NCBI GenBank assembly: GCA_015709675.1
Contig: CP054182.1
Span: 4,071,448 to 4,135,447, forward strand
Direction of reading: 5' to 3'
DNA: 64,000 nucleotides
DNA from: Ignavibacteriales bacterium
Lineage (GTDB): Bacteria > Bacteroidota > Ignavibacteria > Ignavibacteriales > Ignavibacteriaceae
Both the position numbers and the translations under genes were made by a program. This document shows, in pieces, positions 35,297 through 43,951 of the stretch. The notes below the pieces were generated by a model. It was given only the letters and a program-made list of their open reading frames with translations. It had not been told where the DNA came from and ran no database searches. Each line of letters opens with the position of its first letter. Positions within the stretch are counted from its first letter, which is position 1.

Positions 35297-36273
35297 TATT
35301 CACCTGAAATAGTAACTATTGTTGTCATACTTGAGATATAATTTTGCGTTGGATATTGAGAATTAAAATGCAGCGAATATATACTTTCAGCATTTTGTCT
35401 TTTGATTCGAACACGAGAAACCACTCCCAAGTAATTTGCCAAACCATCTTGTGCAGAAAAAATCACTTGGGCAGTGTACTTTCCCAATTCGCTATCAAAA
35501 GTTGCTGTTATTGGGAATGAGGGATTTATTTGCCAGGGAAACTCTTGAGAAGGTGTTGTCGAAAAACATTTCATAGACTCAATCGAAAACAGATTGTTAG
35601 AGATAATCTTTATATAAGTATCGCGATTAGAAGGCCTTTTCCATTGAAATGCATACTGTGGTGGTATTGATTCAATTGTTGGTGTTACAGTTAAATTCAA
35701 CTCTCCATTTGTAACCTGATATGATAGCGAAGGCAGTCCCTTCCATTTCACATCAGCAGTTTCAGACAATCTTACTGTTGATTGGTTTAGTACATTTCCC
35801 TGATAAATCACCCAACTGACAGGTGCGAGTAAATTTTCAATTTCATCCCTCAGCCAGGGAGCAAGAATTGTCAGCTCATTAATTTTTTCCTGAAGATTTT
35901 GATACTCCGTGATAATATTTGCGGCACTCAACGTTGACGCCGGCACATTAAGTGTGGGATTCAGGTTGACTGAGCCGCTATAGACAGGCGAGGCAGAAAT
36001 ATTTAAAGTAAGTACTATTTTTATAGCATTATCTGTGAGTGAAACTTGTGGTTTGTTCAACGAAATCATCCAGTTCACTCCTTGAGTTGTACCAGACCAA
36101 CTCGTATTCATCGAAGCCCATTGACCGGCGATAAACCTGTTAATACCAGTAGAAGAAATACTGAACGATACAGGAATTGATCGTTCTTGCTCCGATTGGG
36201 CGTTCATAAAAACTGTTGGTAATAATATAATCACAAAGAATAATCTGGTAATTTTAGCAACTATTGATCGCAT
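35296..36273 (-). CDS. Secreted protein of unknown function
   Basis: The 325-residue protein has a signal peptide (AKITRLFFVIILLPTVFMNA) and a Ser/Thr-rich beta-type mature region (SISSTGINRFIAGQWASMNT, NPTLNVPASTLSAANIITEY) with a central helical stretch (LQEKINELTILAPWLRDEIE). I see no known motif, lipobox or T9SS tail. Its stop overlaps the start of the lipoprotein gene downstream by one base. Both lie in the AT-rich region, and both use clearly AT-richer codons than the operon at 6-12 kb. Confidence 0.6.
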   Translation of the reverse strand: MRSIVAKITRLFFVIILLPTVFMNAQSEQERSIPVSFSISSTGINRFIAGQWASMNTSWSGTTQGVNWMISLNKPQVSLTDNAIKIVLTLNISASPVYSGSVNLNPTLNVPASTLSAANIITEYQNLQEKINELTILAPWLRDEIENLLAPVSWVIYQGNVLNQSTVRLSETADVKWKGLPSLSYQVTNGELNLTVTPTIESIPPQYAFQWKRPSNRDTYIKIISNNLFSIESMKCFSTTPSQEFPWQINPSFPITATFDSELGKYTAQVIFSAQDGLANYLGVVSRVRIKRQNAESIYSLHFNSQYPTQNYISSMTTIVTISGE

Positions 36274-36485
36274 ATTTTTTCCTGTTTTTTATTTGATGAA
36301 TAATCCGTATCGGATAATATATTTTTTCGTTAAGCAGTATTTGATAATTACTGCATTGCAAAATCTCAATGGTATATTTTATTTGCTTTTTCGTATTCGT
36401 TGTTAAATGTTTTTTGGTGAATAATAATTTCATCTTCTTCCCATGGTTAATACAGCTTTTGTGCCCTGACCCCCTGTTGCAATTA

Positions 36486-37742
36486 CTATATTGTTTTTAC
36501 AGCAACTCTGCCATAAGCACCATTATTTAGATAAGTTTCTGGCAAATAGCTATGCCAGGTAGAACCGTTATAATGTAATATCAGACCAAATGCACCCACC
36601 ACAAATATGTCATTAAGACCATTTGCCCTTACTGCGGTTTTATAGTAAGGTGGCTGGCTGATATCTCTTTTCCAAACTTCACTTGTGCTGGCTGAAATAT
36701 AAAGACCATCACCTCCAATGATGTATTTACGTCTTGTCTTAAACCAAATTGAATTGAGTGCCCATGAAAGACCACTGTCATTTATCGGGGTTGCCTTATT
36801 CTCTTCAATGCTTAATAATGTCCTCCCTTCATCTATAAACTGATTTGATCCAACACAATGAATTTCCCATTTTTTACTCATTGTATTATAGTCACCCCAA
36901 ACATCATTGATGTGCAGAGTAGTCCCGCTTTCAATTTTCTTCCAACTTGTACCGTTGTAATGGGCTATATTACCACTGTTGCCAACAATATATATATTAC
37001 CACTACTACTGCCCCAAATTTTATTTACATAGGAGGGAAAGCTTATATTCATTGGTACATGCTTAAATGTGACTCCGTCCCACCTAACACCACCACCAAA
37101 CCAAATGTCATTAGCATTAAATGCAAAAATTGCTCTTATCACAACAAATATTGGGTGGCCATTGTAATAGAATGGTATCCTTCTCAATTCCCATCTGCTC
37201 CCATCCCAATGAACAGCATTGTATGCATTCGGGTCAGGATTCCCCAGCGAATCTTTCATGTAAATTTCACCAACTGCACAAATATTATTTTCATCTATTA
37301 TAGCAACATCGTAAAGGGAACTGCTCCCGACTTCACCGAAAGTAAAGGTCTCCCACGTAAAATTATGGCTGGTAGTATCCATAGTTCTTACTTCTGCGGT
37401 GTTGCTTATTTTATCATCATTGCCGTCATAGCGGATGATTGCACGGAATGAGTTATTGGTGGAGGGTTCAAGGTCTTCAAAAACTAAGAGGGTGTCACGG
37501 TTGAGTGAGAGTATCCGGTGGTAATCTTTGCCATCTTTCTGGATTGCCACATTTGCCAGTTGAGTAAGATTGTTAAACTTAAGCTCAAGCCACACCTCGG
37601 TGCAGGAGGCATCTAATGCTTCAAGGGTGATTTCTGTCAGCCCATACTGGCTGGCGGGTTCAGAGCATGAGTAAGAACTTAGGGTAATAAGCCCCATAGC
37701 CGCCCAGAAGAGCAGTTTAATATGTATAACACGAACGGGCAT
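36486..37742 (-). CDS. Lipoprotein with FN3-like N-terminus and beta-propeller-like repeats
   Basis: The 418-residue protein has an N-terminal signal with lipobox-like SSYSCSEP, an Ig/FN3-like segment (~32-120; TCTEVWLELKFNNLTQLANV) and then repeats such as AVHWDGSRWELR, GGGVRWDGVTFKHV, GNIAHYNGTSWKKI and LILHYNGSTWHSY. These H-W/Y-x-G-x-W blades match the pattern of the lipoprotein at 34136-35296. The shared design and AT-rich codon use suggest the two are paralogues in an accessory segment. Function unknown. Confidence 0.65.
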   Translation of the reverse strand: MPVRVIHIKLLFWAAMGLITLSSYSCSEPASQYGLTEITLEALDASCTEVWLELKFNNLTQLANVAIQKDGKDYHRILSLNRDTLLVFEDLEPSTNNSFRAIIRYDGNDDKISNTAEVRTMDTTSHNFTWETFTFGEVGSSSLYDVAIIDENNICAVGEIYMKDSLGNPDPNAYNAVHWDGSRWELRRIPFYYNGHPIFVVIRAIFAFNANDIWFGGGVRWDGVTFKHVPMNISFPSYVNKIWGSSSGNIYIVGNSGNIAHYNGTSWKKIESGTTLHINDVWGDYNTMSKKWEIHCVGSNQFIDEGRTLLSIEENKATPINDSGLSWALNSIWFKTRRKYIIGGDGLYISASTSEVWKRDISQPPYYKTAVRANGLNDIFVVGAFGLILHYNGSTWHSYLPETYLNNGAYGRVAVKTI

Positions 37743-38090
37743 TGTTGCCTCATTTCTGTTTGTGAATAGAAACTTTTTTGTGCCAAAACAGGTAGTTTCA
37801 GCTGCATAAATACATCAAAAACCGCTAAAAAATGCAGTTTTGCAGTATTCTTAAAAACTCTTGGCTTAGAAATAAAAAAAAGGGGTTAACCTGTTCCCAT
37901 AATCCTCATCCATCACTTCCCAAAAGGTATTTCATTTACCCAGAAAAATGAAACTTGCAAAGATTTTTCTTACTGCCTGTTAAAACATACGAAGATATTC
38001 TTTGATTGTCAACAGATTTGCTCAAATGTATTTAATCATAGAAAAATTTTTATGAGAATTTGCAGATACCGGAAAACATTCGACCCCGCC

Positions 38091-38160
38091 GGGGTTGGGA
38101 AGGTAAGGTGTTCTATATATATCTACCAGCCTGCAATCCCTCCGGGATTGTAATTGTAAT
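38091..38160. repeat. Inverted copy of the CCCGG-type repeat
   Basis: ACCCCGCCGGGGTT and, 50 bases later, CAATCCCTCCGGGATTG form two small palindromes. They are the reverse-complement counterparts of the repeats at 3205-3545. The flanking 37743-38090 is AT-rich sequence with no gene that I can support. Confidence 0.55.
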
Positions 38161-38167
38161 TTTCCAG

Positions 38168-38593
38168 GACGTTGCAATCTCCGCCATTCATACATATATC
38201 AAGGCGATAGCAGCGTCTCAAATCCGGATGTCGTAAAAATCTTCATGTTCCTCCCTGAGACGCCGCAAATGCGATTAAGAATTATGCGTTATGAAGTTTG
38301 GATTATGAATTGATTTATTATTTTGGCAGAGACGTTGCATTCGCTGTGACAGATTTTTATATACCTATTATTTTTACGATTGCGTCGTCTCATTGTGTGT
38401 CTGCGTCTCACCGGTGTTTACAATCTATCTCCCCTGAGACGCCGCAAATGCAAAACATTGCCGTTAGCAAAATGTCCGGTTAGCATTTGCGACGTCTCTA
38501 CAAAATTGATATTCATTTTTTCGTAGAGACGTTGCAATCGCCGCCACAGATATGTATAATCACATGAACCATCACGGCGATTGCAGCGTCTCA
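38168..38593. repeat. Cluster of GAGACG-family hairpins
   Basis: Several imperfect inverted repeats follow each other: GACGTTGCAATCTCCGCC...GGCGATAGCAGCGTCTC (38168-38220), GAGACGTTGCATTCGC...ACGATTGCGTCGTCTC (38330-38391), GAGACGCCGCAAATGC...GCATTTGCGACGTCTC (38437-38498) and GAGACGTTGCAATCGCCG...CGGCGATTGCAGCGTCTC (38525-38591). The 38258 region has an unpaired half. Two kinds, GCAATCGC and GCAAATGC, are interleaved. Short frames here are products of the repeats. Confidence 0.8.
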
Positions 38594-38644
38594 GATCCAT
38601 CAAAGGACGACAACGACAATGAGGCAGGTCAAGACCATGCAATT

Positions 38645-39000
38645 GCTGTGGCAAAACATGGTATAGGACAGGTCGCAACTTGTCCCTAACGATTTTTTCC
38701 GTGTAATCCGTTTAATCCGTGATCCTCATTCATGAGATTCGTGGCAAAATACTCCGTGAAATCTGCGGAATCCGTTTAATCGGTGATCGTAGTTTTACAC
38801 TAATGACACGAATTTGAAAACACGAATTTTCACGAATTGTCTGCCCGGCTTTAGTGTAATTCGTGCTCTTAATTTGTGTAATTCGTGTTAACCTCCATAC
38901 AATCCGCGCATTCCGCTTCATTCGTATTCATTCGTGAGATTCGTGGCAAAAAATAATCCGTGCAATCAGCGTAATCCGTTTAATCCGTGATCAGAACCTT
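38645..39000. repeat. Degenerate palindrome and CACGAATTTG-family repeats
   Basis: A degenerate GGACAGGTCGCAACTTGTCC lies near 38665. It is followed by runs such as CCGTTTAATCCGTGAT, GAGATTCGTGGCAAAA and a block CACTAATGACACGAATTTG...CTGCCCGGCTTTAGTG like the repeat at 29347-29640. The block ends ~40 bases before the SDR start. Nothing else is recognisable in the gap. Confidence 0.75.
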
Positions 39001-39041
39001 TTTCCCCTGCCATCTGTTCTTCTGAATAAAAGCGAAGAATC

Positions 39042-39743
39042 ATGAAAACATATTACATAGCCGGCGGATCATCCGGCATCGGACTCGAACTGGTAAAACT
39101 CCTCAGCGAAAAAGGAAATTCAGTAAAAGTCTTCAGCCGCCAGGCAGGAGGCACAACCGGACTCCCAGGGGTTACCCACATCCCGGCAGATTTCTCAGAA
39201 GGCACTCCACATCTCCCTGATGCTGATGAACCGGTTCACGGACTGGTCTATGCCCCCGGTTCCATTAATCTTAAACCGCTTAAACTCCTTAAGCATGAAG
39301 ATTTTCTCGCGGATTTTAAGCTCAACCTGCTCGGAGCTGTTTCATTCATCAATACCTATCACCCGAACCTCAAGCTTGCGGGGAACTCCTCCATAGTGCT
39401 TTTCAGTACCGTGGCAGTGCAGACTGGTATGCCGTTTCATGCATCCGTTGCATCCGCCAAAGGAGCGGTTGAAGGACTCACCCGCTCTCTTGCCGCGGAG
39501 TTTGCTCCTTCGGTACGGGTCAACTGCATTGCCCCCTCAATAACCGATACGCCTCTGGCTGCAAAACTGCTTAATAATGAAGCAAAGCTGAAAGCATCGG
39601 AAGAGCGTCATCCGCTTAAACGGGTGGGGAGTGCAAAAGAGATGGCATCACTGGCGTATATACTCCTTTCCCCGGAATCATCATTCATGACCGGGCAGGT
39701 GATTAAGGCGGACGGCGGTATGTCATCCGTAAAGCTGTTATAG
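39042..39743 (+). CDS. Short-chain dehydrogenase/reductase with atypical active site
   Basis: The 233-residue Rossmann protein has the nucleotide motif GGSSGIGLEL at the N-terminus (~8-17) and a typical C-terminal end TGQVIKADGGMSSVK. The usual catalytic Tyr-x-x-x-Lys reads VASAK here: the Lys is kept but the Tyr is replaced by Val (FHASVASAKGAVEGLTRSLA). It is followed by the substrate-loop region NCIAPSITDTPLAAKLL. So normal SDR acid/base chemistry is unlikely unless another residue takes over. The flavin reductase gene starts 9 bases downstream. I expect a linked redox function, perhaps near photolyase or flavin metabolism (inference). Confidence 0.85.
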   Translation: MKTYYIAGGSSGIGLELVKLLSEKGNSVKVFSRQAGGTTGLPGVTHIPADFSEGTPHLPDADEPVHGLVYAPGSINLKPLKLLKHEDFLADFKLNLLGAVSFINTYHPNLKLAGNSSIVLFSTVAVQTGMPFHASVASAKGAVEGLTRSLAAEFAPSVRVNCIAPSITDTPLAAKLLNNEAKLKASEERHPLKRVGSAKEMASLAYILLSPESSFMTGQVIKADGGMSSVKLL

Positions 39744-39752
39744 GAGCCGCAG

Positions 39753-40379
39753 ATGATACTCACCCCTGAAGCTCTTGGCAGCATGGAAAAACACTACCGC
39801 GCAAATTTTGTGAACTCACTTTCCGGATTCAAAAGCGCAAACCTGATAGGAACTATCTCGGACAAGGGAGTTACCAACCTTGCTCTGTTCAGTTCGGTGA
39901 TTCATGTGGGGGCTAATCCTCCGCTGATGGGAATGCTTTTCCGGCCGGTTTCTGTTGCAAGGCATACTTATGAAAATATCAAAGCAGCCGGACAGTTTAC
40001 CATTAACCATGTTCACAGCAGTATATATAAGCGCGCGCATCAGACCTCGGCACGCTATCCGGACGGAGTTTCGGAATTCACTGAGTGCGGACTGACACCG
40101 GAATATACCCATGCGGTAAAAGCCCCTTATGTGAAGGAAGCACAGGTAAAAATCGGTCTTAGTTTTGAGGAAGAGAAACATATCCTGGCAAATGATACCA
40201 TATTCCTGATCGGAAGGATTGAAGAGATACTGCTGCCTGACAATTCCATTCTTGAAGACGGAGTGCTTGATATTGAAAGCGCCGGAACGATAGCCATCAG
40301 TTCACTGAACAGTTATCATACAACCGGACTGCTCGGCCGCCTCCCCTACGCCAAGCCGGATAAACCGCTTAAAGATTAA
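39753..40379 (+). CDS. Flavin reductase-like (FMN-binding split barrel) protein
   Basis: The 208-residue protein has the split-barrel FMN fold of flavin reductase/DIM6-NTAB proteins: SGFKSANLIGTISDKGVTNLALFSSV near the N-terminus (FMN phosphate/isoalloxazine strands), MLFRPVSVARHTYENIKAAGQFTINHV and a C-terminal GTIAISSLNSYHTTGLLGRLPYAKP. It would bind FMN and reduce or use flavin, and the partner could be the neighbouring atypical SDR. The gene is 9 bases after the SDR stop. A strong terminator-like hairpin follows 13 bases downstream. Confidence 0.85.
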   Translation: MILTPEALGSMEKHYRANFVNSLSGFKSANLIGTISDKGVTNLALFSSVIHVGANPPLMGMLFRPVSVARHTYENIKAAGQFTINHVHSSIYKRAHQTSARYPDGVSEFTECGLTPEYTHAVKAPYVKEAQVKIGLSFEEEKHILANDTIFLIGRIEEILLPDNSILEDGVLDIESAGTIAISSLNSYHTTGLLGRLPYAKPDKPLKD

Positions 40380-40382
40380 TAT

Positions 40383-40413
40383 AAAAAAAAAGCCGCCGGT
40401 TCAGTCCGGCGGC
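40383..40413. terminator. Bidirectional terminator between convergent genes
   Basis: GCCGCCGG (40392-40399) and CCGGCGGC (40406-40413) make an 8-bp GC stem with a 6-base loop. An A-run precedes it on the plus strand, so the minus transcript has a T-tract after the stem. It sits between the plus-strand flavin reductase gene and the minus-strand T9SS gene, with the repeat region in between. Confidence 0.8.
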
Positions 40414-40527
40414 ATAATTCGTGTTCATTCGTGCAATTCTTGGCAAAATAGGGTATAGGACAAGTCGCGACTTATCCCTGCGAAATATTCATTCGTGTAA
40501 TTCGTGGCAAAACAGGGTATACCTGGC

Positions 40528-40599
40528 TGCGTTCCCGGTAAACTGCCCCTGCTGCAACTCAATGAGCACAACAGAAGCAAACAAGAGTTCATAATTCAT
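40528..40599 (-). repeat. T9SS-associated 3' element, copy C
   Basis: On the minus strand the ATG at 40599 begins MNYELLFASVVLIELQQGQF and continues TGNAARYTLF; the first 20 positions match copy A in 11 residues plus the ATG. It is ~28 bases downstream of the stop of the T9SS gene at 40627-42699 in the same orientation. The part after ~40545 has diverged into the CACGAATT family. Confidence 0.55.
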
Positions 40600-40626
40600 T
40601 CCGCCGCGGCGGATAATACTTCATAA

Positions 40627-42699
40627 TTATTTAATGAGCATCATCTTTTTCACCTGTGTGATTTTGCCCGCTGATATCTTATAGTAATAGACCCCGCTGC
40701 TCAGCCCTGAACCGTCAAACACAATTTCTTTTTGACCTGCCGGCTCAATCTGATTAACCGGTGTGGCAATCAGTTCTCCTGATGCTGAGTAGATATCAAC
40801 ACGGACCTCCGTCATCTCAGGCAGATGATACCTGATAACGGTTGAAGGATTAAAAGGATTGGGATAATTCTGCTCAAGTACAAATCCTTCAGGAACTGCT
40901 GCTTCCTGATCAACACCCGTCAGCACGCCGTTAAGCGCTCTTCTATATACGCCGCCAAATGATGTGGAAGCGTAGAGCAGACTGTCATCCGCGGCGATGC
41001 CAAAGACATATCCGTCACTCAGCCCCTCGCTGATATTCACCCAGGTTGCCCCGAAATCAGTTGACCGGTAAACACCGCTTCCGAAGGTGCCTGCAAAAAG
41101 ATTCTGCTCAACCACGGTAAGCTCTTCGATATATTCATTGTCAATTCCCGCATCAGCGCTCACCCAGGTTTGACCGTCATTGGTTGATTTATAAATACCG
41201 CTTCCGAATGGGGCGGCATACAGAGCACCATTCAGCACAGCCATGTTCATAATAAAGCTGCCCTGAATTCCGCTGTTGCGGAAAAGCCAGGTTTCCCCGT
41301 TATTGCTGCTCATATATACACCTGCTTCTGTACCGGCGAAAATCAGATCTCCCTTCACCGCGAATGAGCGCACATTAAACCAGGAGAGCCCGGCTGATGA
41401 GGATGACCAGTTAAGCCCGCGGTTTGTTGACTTATATATCCCTCCGCTGAAGGTACCCGCGAAAAGGATTCCGTCTTTTTCGGTTACGGTGCGCACATCC
41501 GGATCAGTAAGACCGCTGCCTCTCTCTGTCCAGTTCTGCCCGTTGTCTGATGAGTAATAGAGTCCGTAACCTGTTGCCAGATATAACCCGTCATGTGCAG
41601 CCAAAAGATCATTAAGCTCCTGCGAAACAAGCCCGCTGCTCATAAACTGCCATTCGTTTCCTTTATCAGATGAGCGGTAAAGGCCCGCCCCACCGTCAAC
41701 CGCGGCATATACATACTCTCCTGCGGTTTTCACGAATCGGGTACTGTAATAATTGAGCCCTTTGCTGCTGAGACCCCATGCTATGCCTGCATTGACTGAT
41801 TTATACAGACCCCCTCCTGCAGTTCCGGCAAAGAGCAGAGCACCGTCAGCGAATATACTTCTTATCTCTTTGTAATATATCTGCTGTGAAACAGCTGTCC
41901 AGTTCTGCCCGCCGTTCACTGACCTGTAGATACCGGCTGAAGTGGTTCCCGCGTAGAGGGTATCTCCGCTTCCGCTGAGGGTATTTACAAAAGTTGACGG
42001 GAGCCCGCTGCTTACCCGGGACCAGCTGCTTCCCTGATTGGTTGAGCGGTAAATGCCCGAAGCTGTTCCGGCAAAAATACCGGCCGGGCTGATATATACT
42101 GATCCGGTGAATATGCTGGCAAGACCGTTATTCGAGAGAACCCAGGTTTCACCCCGGTCGGAAGTAATATATACTCCGGCTGTCGTTCCGGCTATCATCA
42201 GTTCATCGCGGATTGCCAGGCTCAGCGGAGTTGCATTCTCAGGAATCTGGGTTACCTTGTTCCATGTCAGAGCCCCGTCCCGTGAGAGGTAGAGTGCATT
42301 ACCCAGACCCGCGAGTATATACTGATCGCTGGCAGCCAGTGATACAACATAGTTTTGAGCAAGTTCGGGCGCGGTAAGATACCACGACTCCCCGCCGTCA
42401 TGGGAAACATAGAGTCCGCTTCCGGCAGTACCGGCTATCAGCATAGTGCTGTTGCCGGCGAGAACATCCACAAACAGATTCGGCAGCCCGGCATCTGCCT
42501 TATACCAGTTTTCCCCTGCATCGTAAGAGCGGTAAATACCGCCACCGGTTGTGGAAGCATAAAAGGTTCCGTTCTGGCGGACAATAGAGGTAACGGTCGA
42601 AGATACAGGCCCGCTTGTAGGAGTCCACTCTGCTCTGAGCCCGGTTACGGTTACTATGGTCATAAGCATCACTGTCAAAAACATCGAATTTCTTGTCAT
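40627..42699 (-). CDS. T9SS-exported BNR/Ycf48-like beta-propeller repeat protein
   Basis: The 690-residue protein has a signal peptide (MTRNSMFLTVMLMTIVTVTG) followed by ~14 repeats of ~40 residues with the form GIYRSTNQGSSWSRVSSGL and ALFAGT-like strands. These are the Asp/Asn-box (BNR/sialidase-type) repeats of Ycf48/VPS10-like beta-propellers. Residues ~605-690 are a T9SS sorting domain (NYPNPFNPSTVIRY, SGVYYYKI). A surface binding or sialidase-like role is possible, but I see no sialidase catalytic set. GC content and codon use match the core genes. The copy-C element follows its stop. Confidence 0.85.
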   Translation of the reverse strand: MTRNSMFLTVMLMTIVTVTGLRAEWTPTSGPVSSTVTSIVRQNGTFYASTTGGGIYRSYDAGENWYKADAGLPNLFVDVLAGNSTMLIAGTAGSGLYVSHDGGESWYLTAPELAQNYVVSLAASDQYILAGLGNALYLSRDGALTWNKVTQIPENATPLSLAIRDELMIAGTTAGVYITSDRGETWVLSNNGLASIFTGSVYISPAGIFAGTASGIYRSTNQGSSWSRVSSGLPSTFVNTLSGSGDTLYAGTTSAGIYRSVNGGQNWTAVSQQIYYKEIRSIFADGALLFAGTAGGGLYKSVNAGIAWGLSSKGLNYYSTRFVKTAGEYVYAAVDGGAGLYRSSDKGNEWQFMSSGLVSQELNDLLAAHDGLYLATGYGLYYSSDNGQNWTERGSGLTDPDVRTVTEKDGILFAGTFSGGIYKSTNRGLNWSSSSAGLSWFNVRSFAVKGDLIFAGTEAGVYMSSNNGETWLFRNSGIQGSFIMNMAVLNGALYAAPFGSGIYKSTNDGQTWVSADAGIDNEYIEELTVVEQNLFAGTFGSGVYRSTDFGATWVNISEGLSDGYVFGIAADDSLLYASTSFGGVYRRALNGVLTGVDQEAAVPEGFVLEQNYPNPFNPSTVIRYHLPEMTEVRVDIYSASGELIATPVNQIEPAGQKEIVFDGSGLSSGVYYYKISAGKITQVKKMMLIK

Positions 42700-42990
42700 G
42701 GTTATCCTGGAAAATTGTTATCTGGTTTTTTTGTGAATTTCTGTTTCTGCCTGTCTGGTCATCCTTCCGGCGCAGCGCAGAATAGTAAGAATACAAAGGG
42801 GTACATGCATGGTGACAAACAGATGTATTTGTCATGCGAAAATTACAGAGCGGAGATAGGTATTTTCAGCAGATTGGAAAAAACGGCATTATGCCTACAT
42901 GAGCGGTTTTTATAGTGGATGAGGATTGGGGTGAAAATAGAGCATACAGCACCGGCGGAGTATTATAATTTTACCAATTGCTCTCAACTA

Positions 42991-43843
42991 ACAGGTCACC
43001 CGCTCTGCGGGTTCAGGGGGATTATATTGTACAAATGATTCTATTAACCGGTCACCGCGCTGCGGTTCAGTTCGAGTTATTACAGAAATTTCATAAACCG
43101 CGTTAGCGGTGATCCATTCATAGCTATTCCTAACAGGTCACCCGCGCTGCGGGTTCACGGGGATTATATTGTACAATTGATTCTATTAACCGGTCACCGC
43201 GCTGCGGTTCAAGACCGGTTATTAACGAAATTGCATGAACCGCGTTAGCGGTGATGCATTCATAGCTATTCCTAACAGGTCACCCGCTCTGCGGGTTCAG
43301 AGGGATGATATTGCACAATTGATTCTATTAACAGGTCACCGCTCTGCGGTTCAAGACCAGTTATTAACGAAACTACATAAACCGCGTTAGCTGTGATGCA
43401 TTCATAGCTATTCCTAACAGGTCACCCGCGCTGCGGGTTCAGGGGGATTATATTGTACAATTGGTTATATTAACCGGTCACCGCGCTGCGGTTCAACATC
43501 AGTTATTAATGAAATTACATATACCGCGGTTGCGGTGATGCATTTATAGCTATTCCTAACAGGTCACCCGCGCTGCGGGTTCAGGGGGGATTATAATGTA
43601 TAATTGATTCTATTAACCGGTCACCGCTCTGCGGTTCAGTTCGAGTTATTACAGAAGTTGTATGAACTGCGTTAGCGGTGATGCATTCATAGCTATTCCT
43701 AACAGGTCACCCGCGCTGCGGGTTCAGGGGGATTTTATTGTACAACTGATTCTATTAACCGGTCACCGTGCTGCGGTTCAAGACCAGTTATTACAGAAAT
43801 TGCATGTACCGCGTTAGCGGTGACCCATTAATAGCAATTTCGA
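42991..43843. repeat. Six-unit 142-bp tandem array with three hairpins per unit
   Basis: ACAGGTCACCCGC starts at 42991, 43133, 43275, 43417, 43559 and 43702; spacing is 142, 142, 142, 142 and 143. Each unit has (a) CCCGC...GCGGG, (b) CCGGTCACCGCGCTGCGGTTC and (c) ACCGCGTTAGCGGT, so ~18 small hairpins in all, separated by AT-rich spacers (ATTATATTGTACAATTGATT and GCATTCATAGCTATTCCTAA). Module (a) is the reverse complement of the repeat at 14415-14775. The rest of the 42700-43951 gap (upstream of 42991 and after 43843) contains no gene; a CACGAATT-family piece lies at 43890-43925. Confidence 0.95.
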
Positions 43844-43951
43844 AAAACGATTTGTCCGAGCTCCGTTGGAGCGGCATCACCCGGGATTATAATTCGTGTT
43901 CTTAATTTGTGCAATTCGTGGCAAAAAAAACCCCGCCATAGATATCACAAT

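Noticed and set aside
38730-38921. 63-residue minus-strand frame
   Set aside because: It is made only of the CACGAATT-family repeat; the similarity to the tail of the 29530-29805 protein comes from the repeat.
42355-42915. 186-residue plus-strand frame
   Set aside because: It is antisense to the T9SS BNR-repeat gene, whose repeats and sorting domain are clear; the antisense peptide is low complexity.
42991-43843. Possible CRISPR or integron-type array
   Set aside because: All units are nearly identical over the full 142 bases; there are no unique cassettes or spacers and no integrase.
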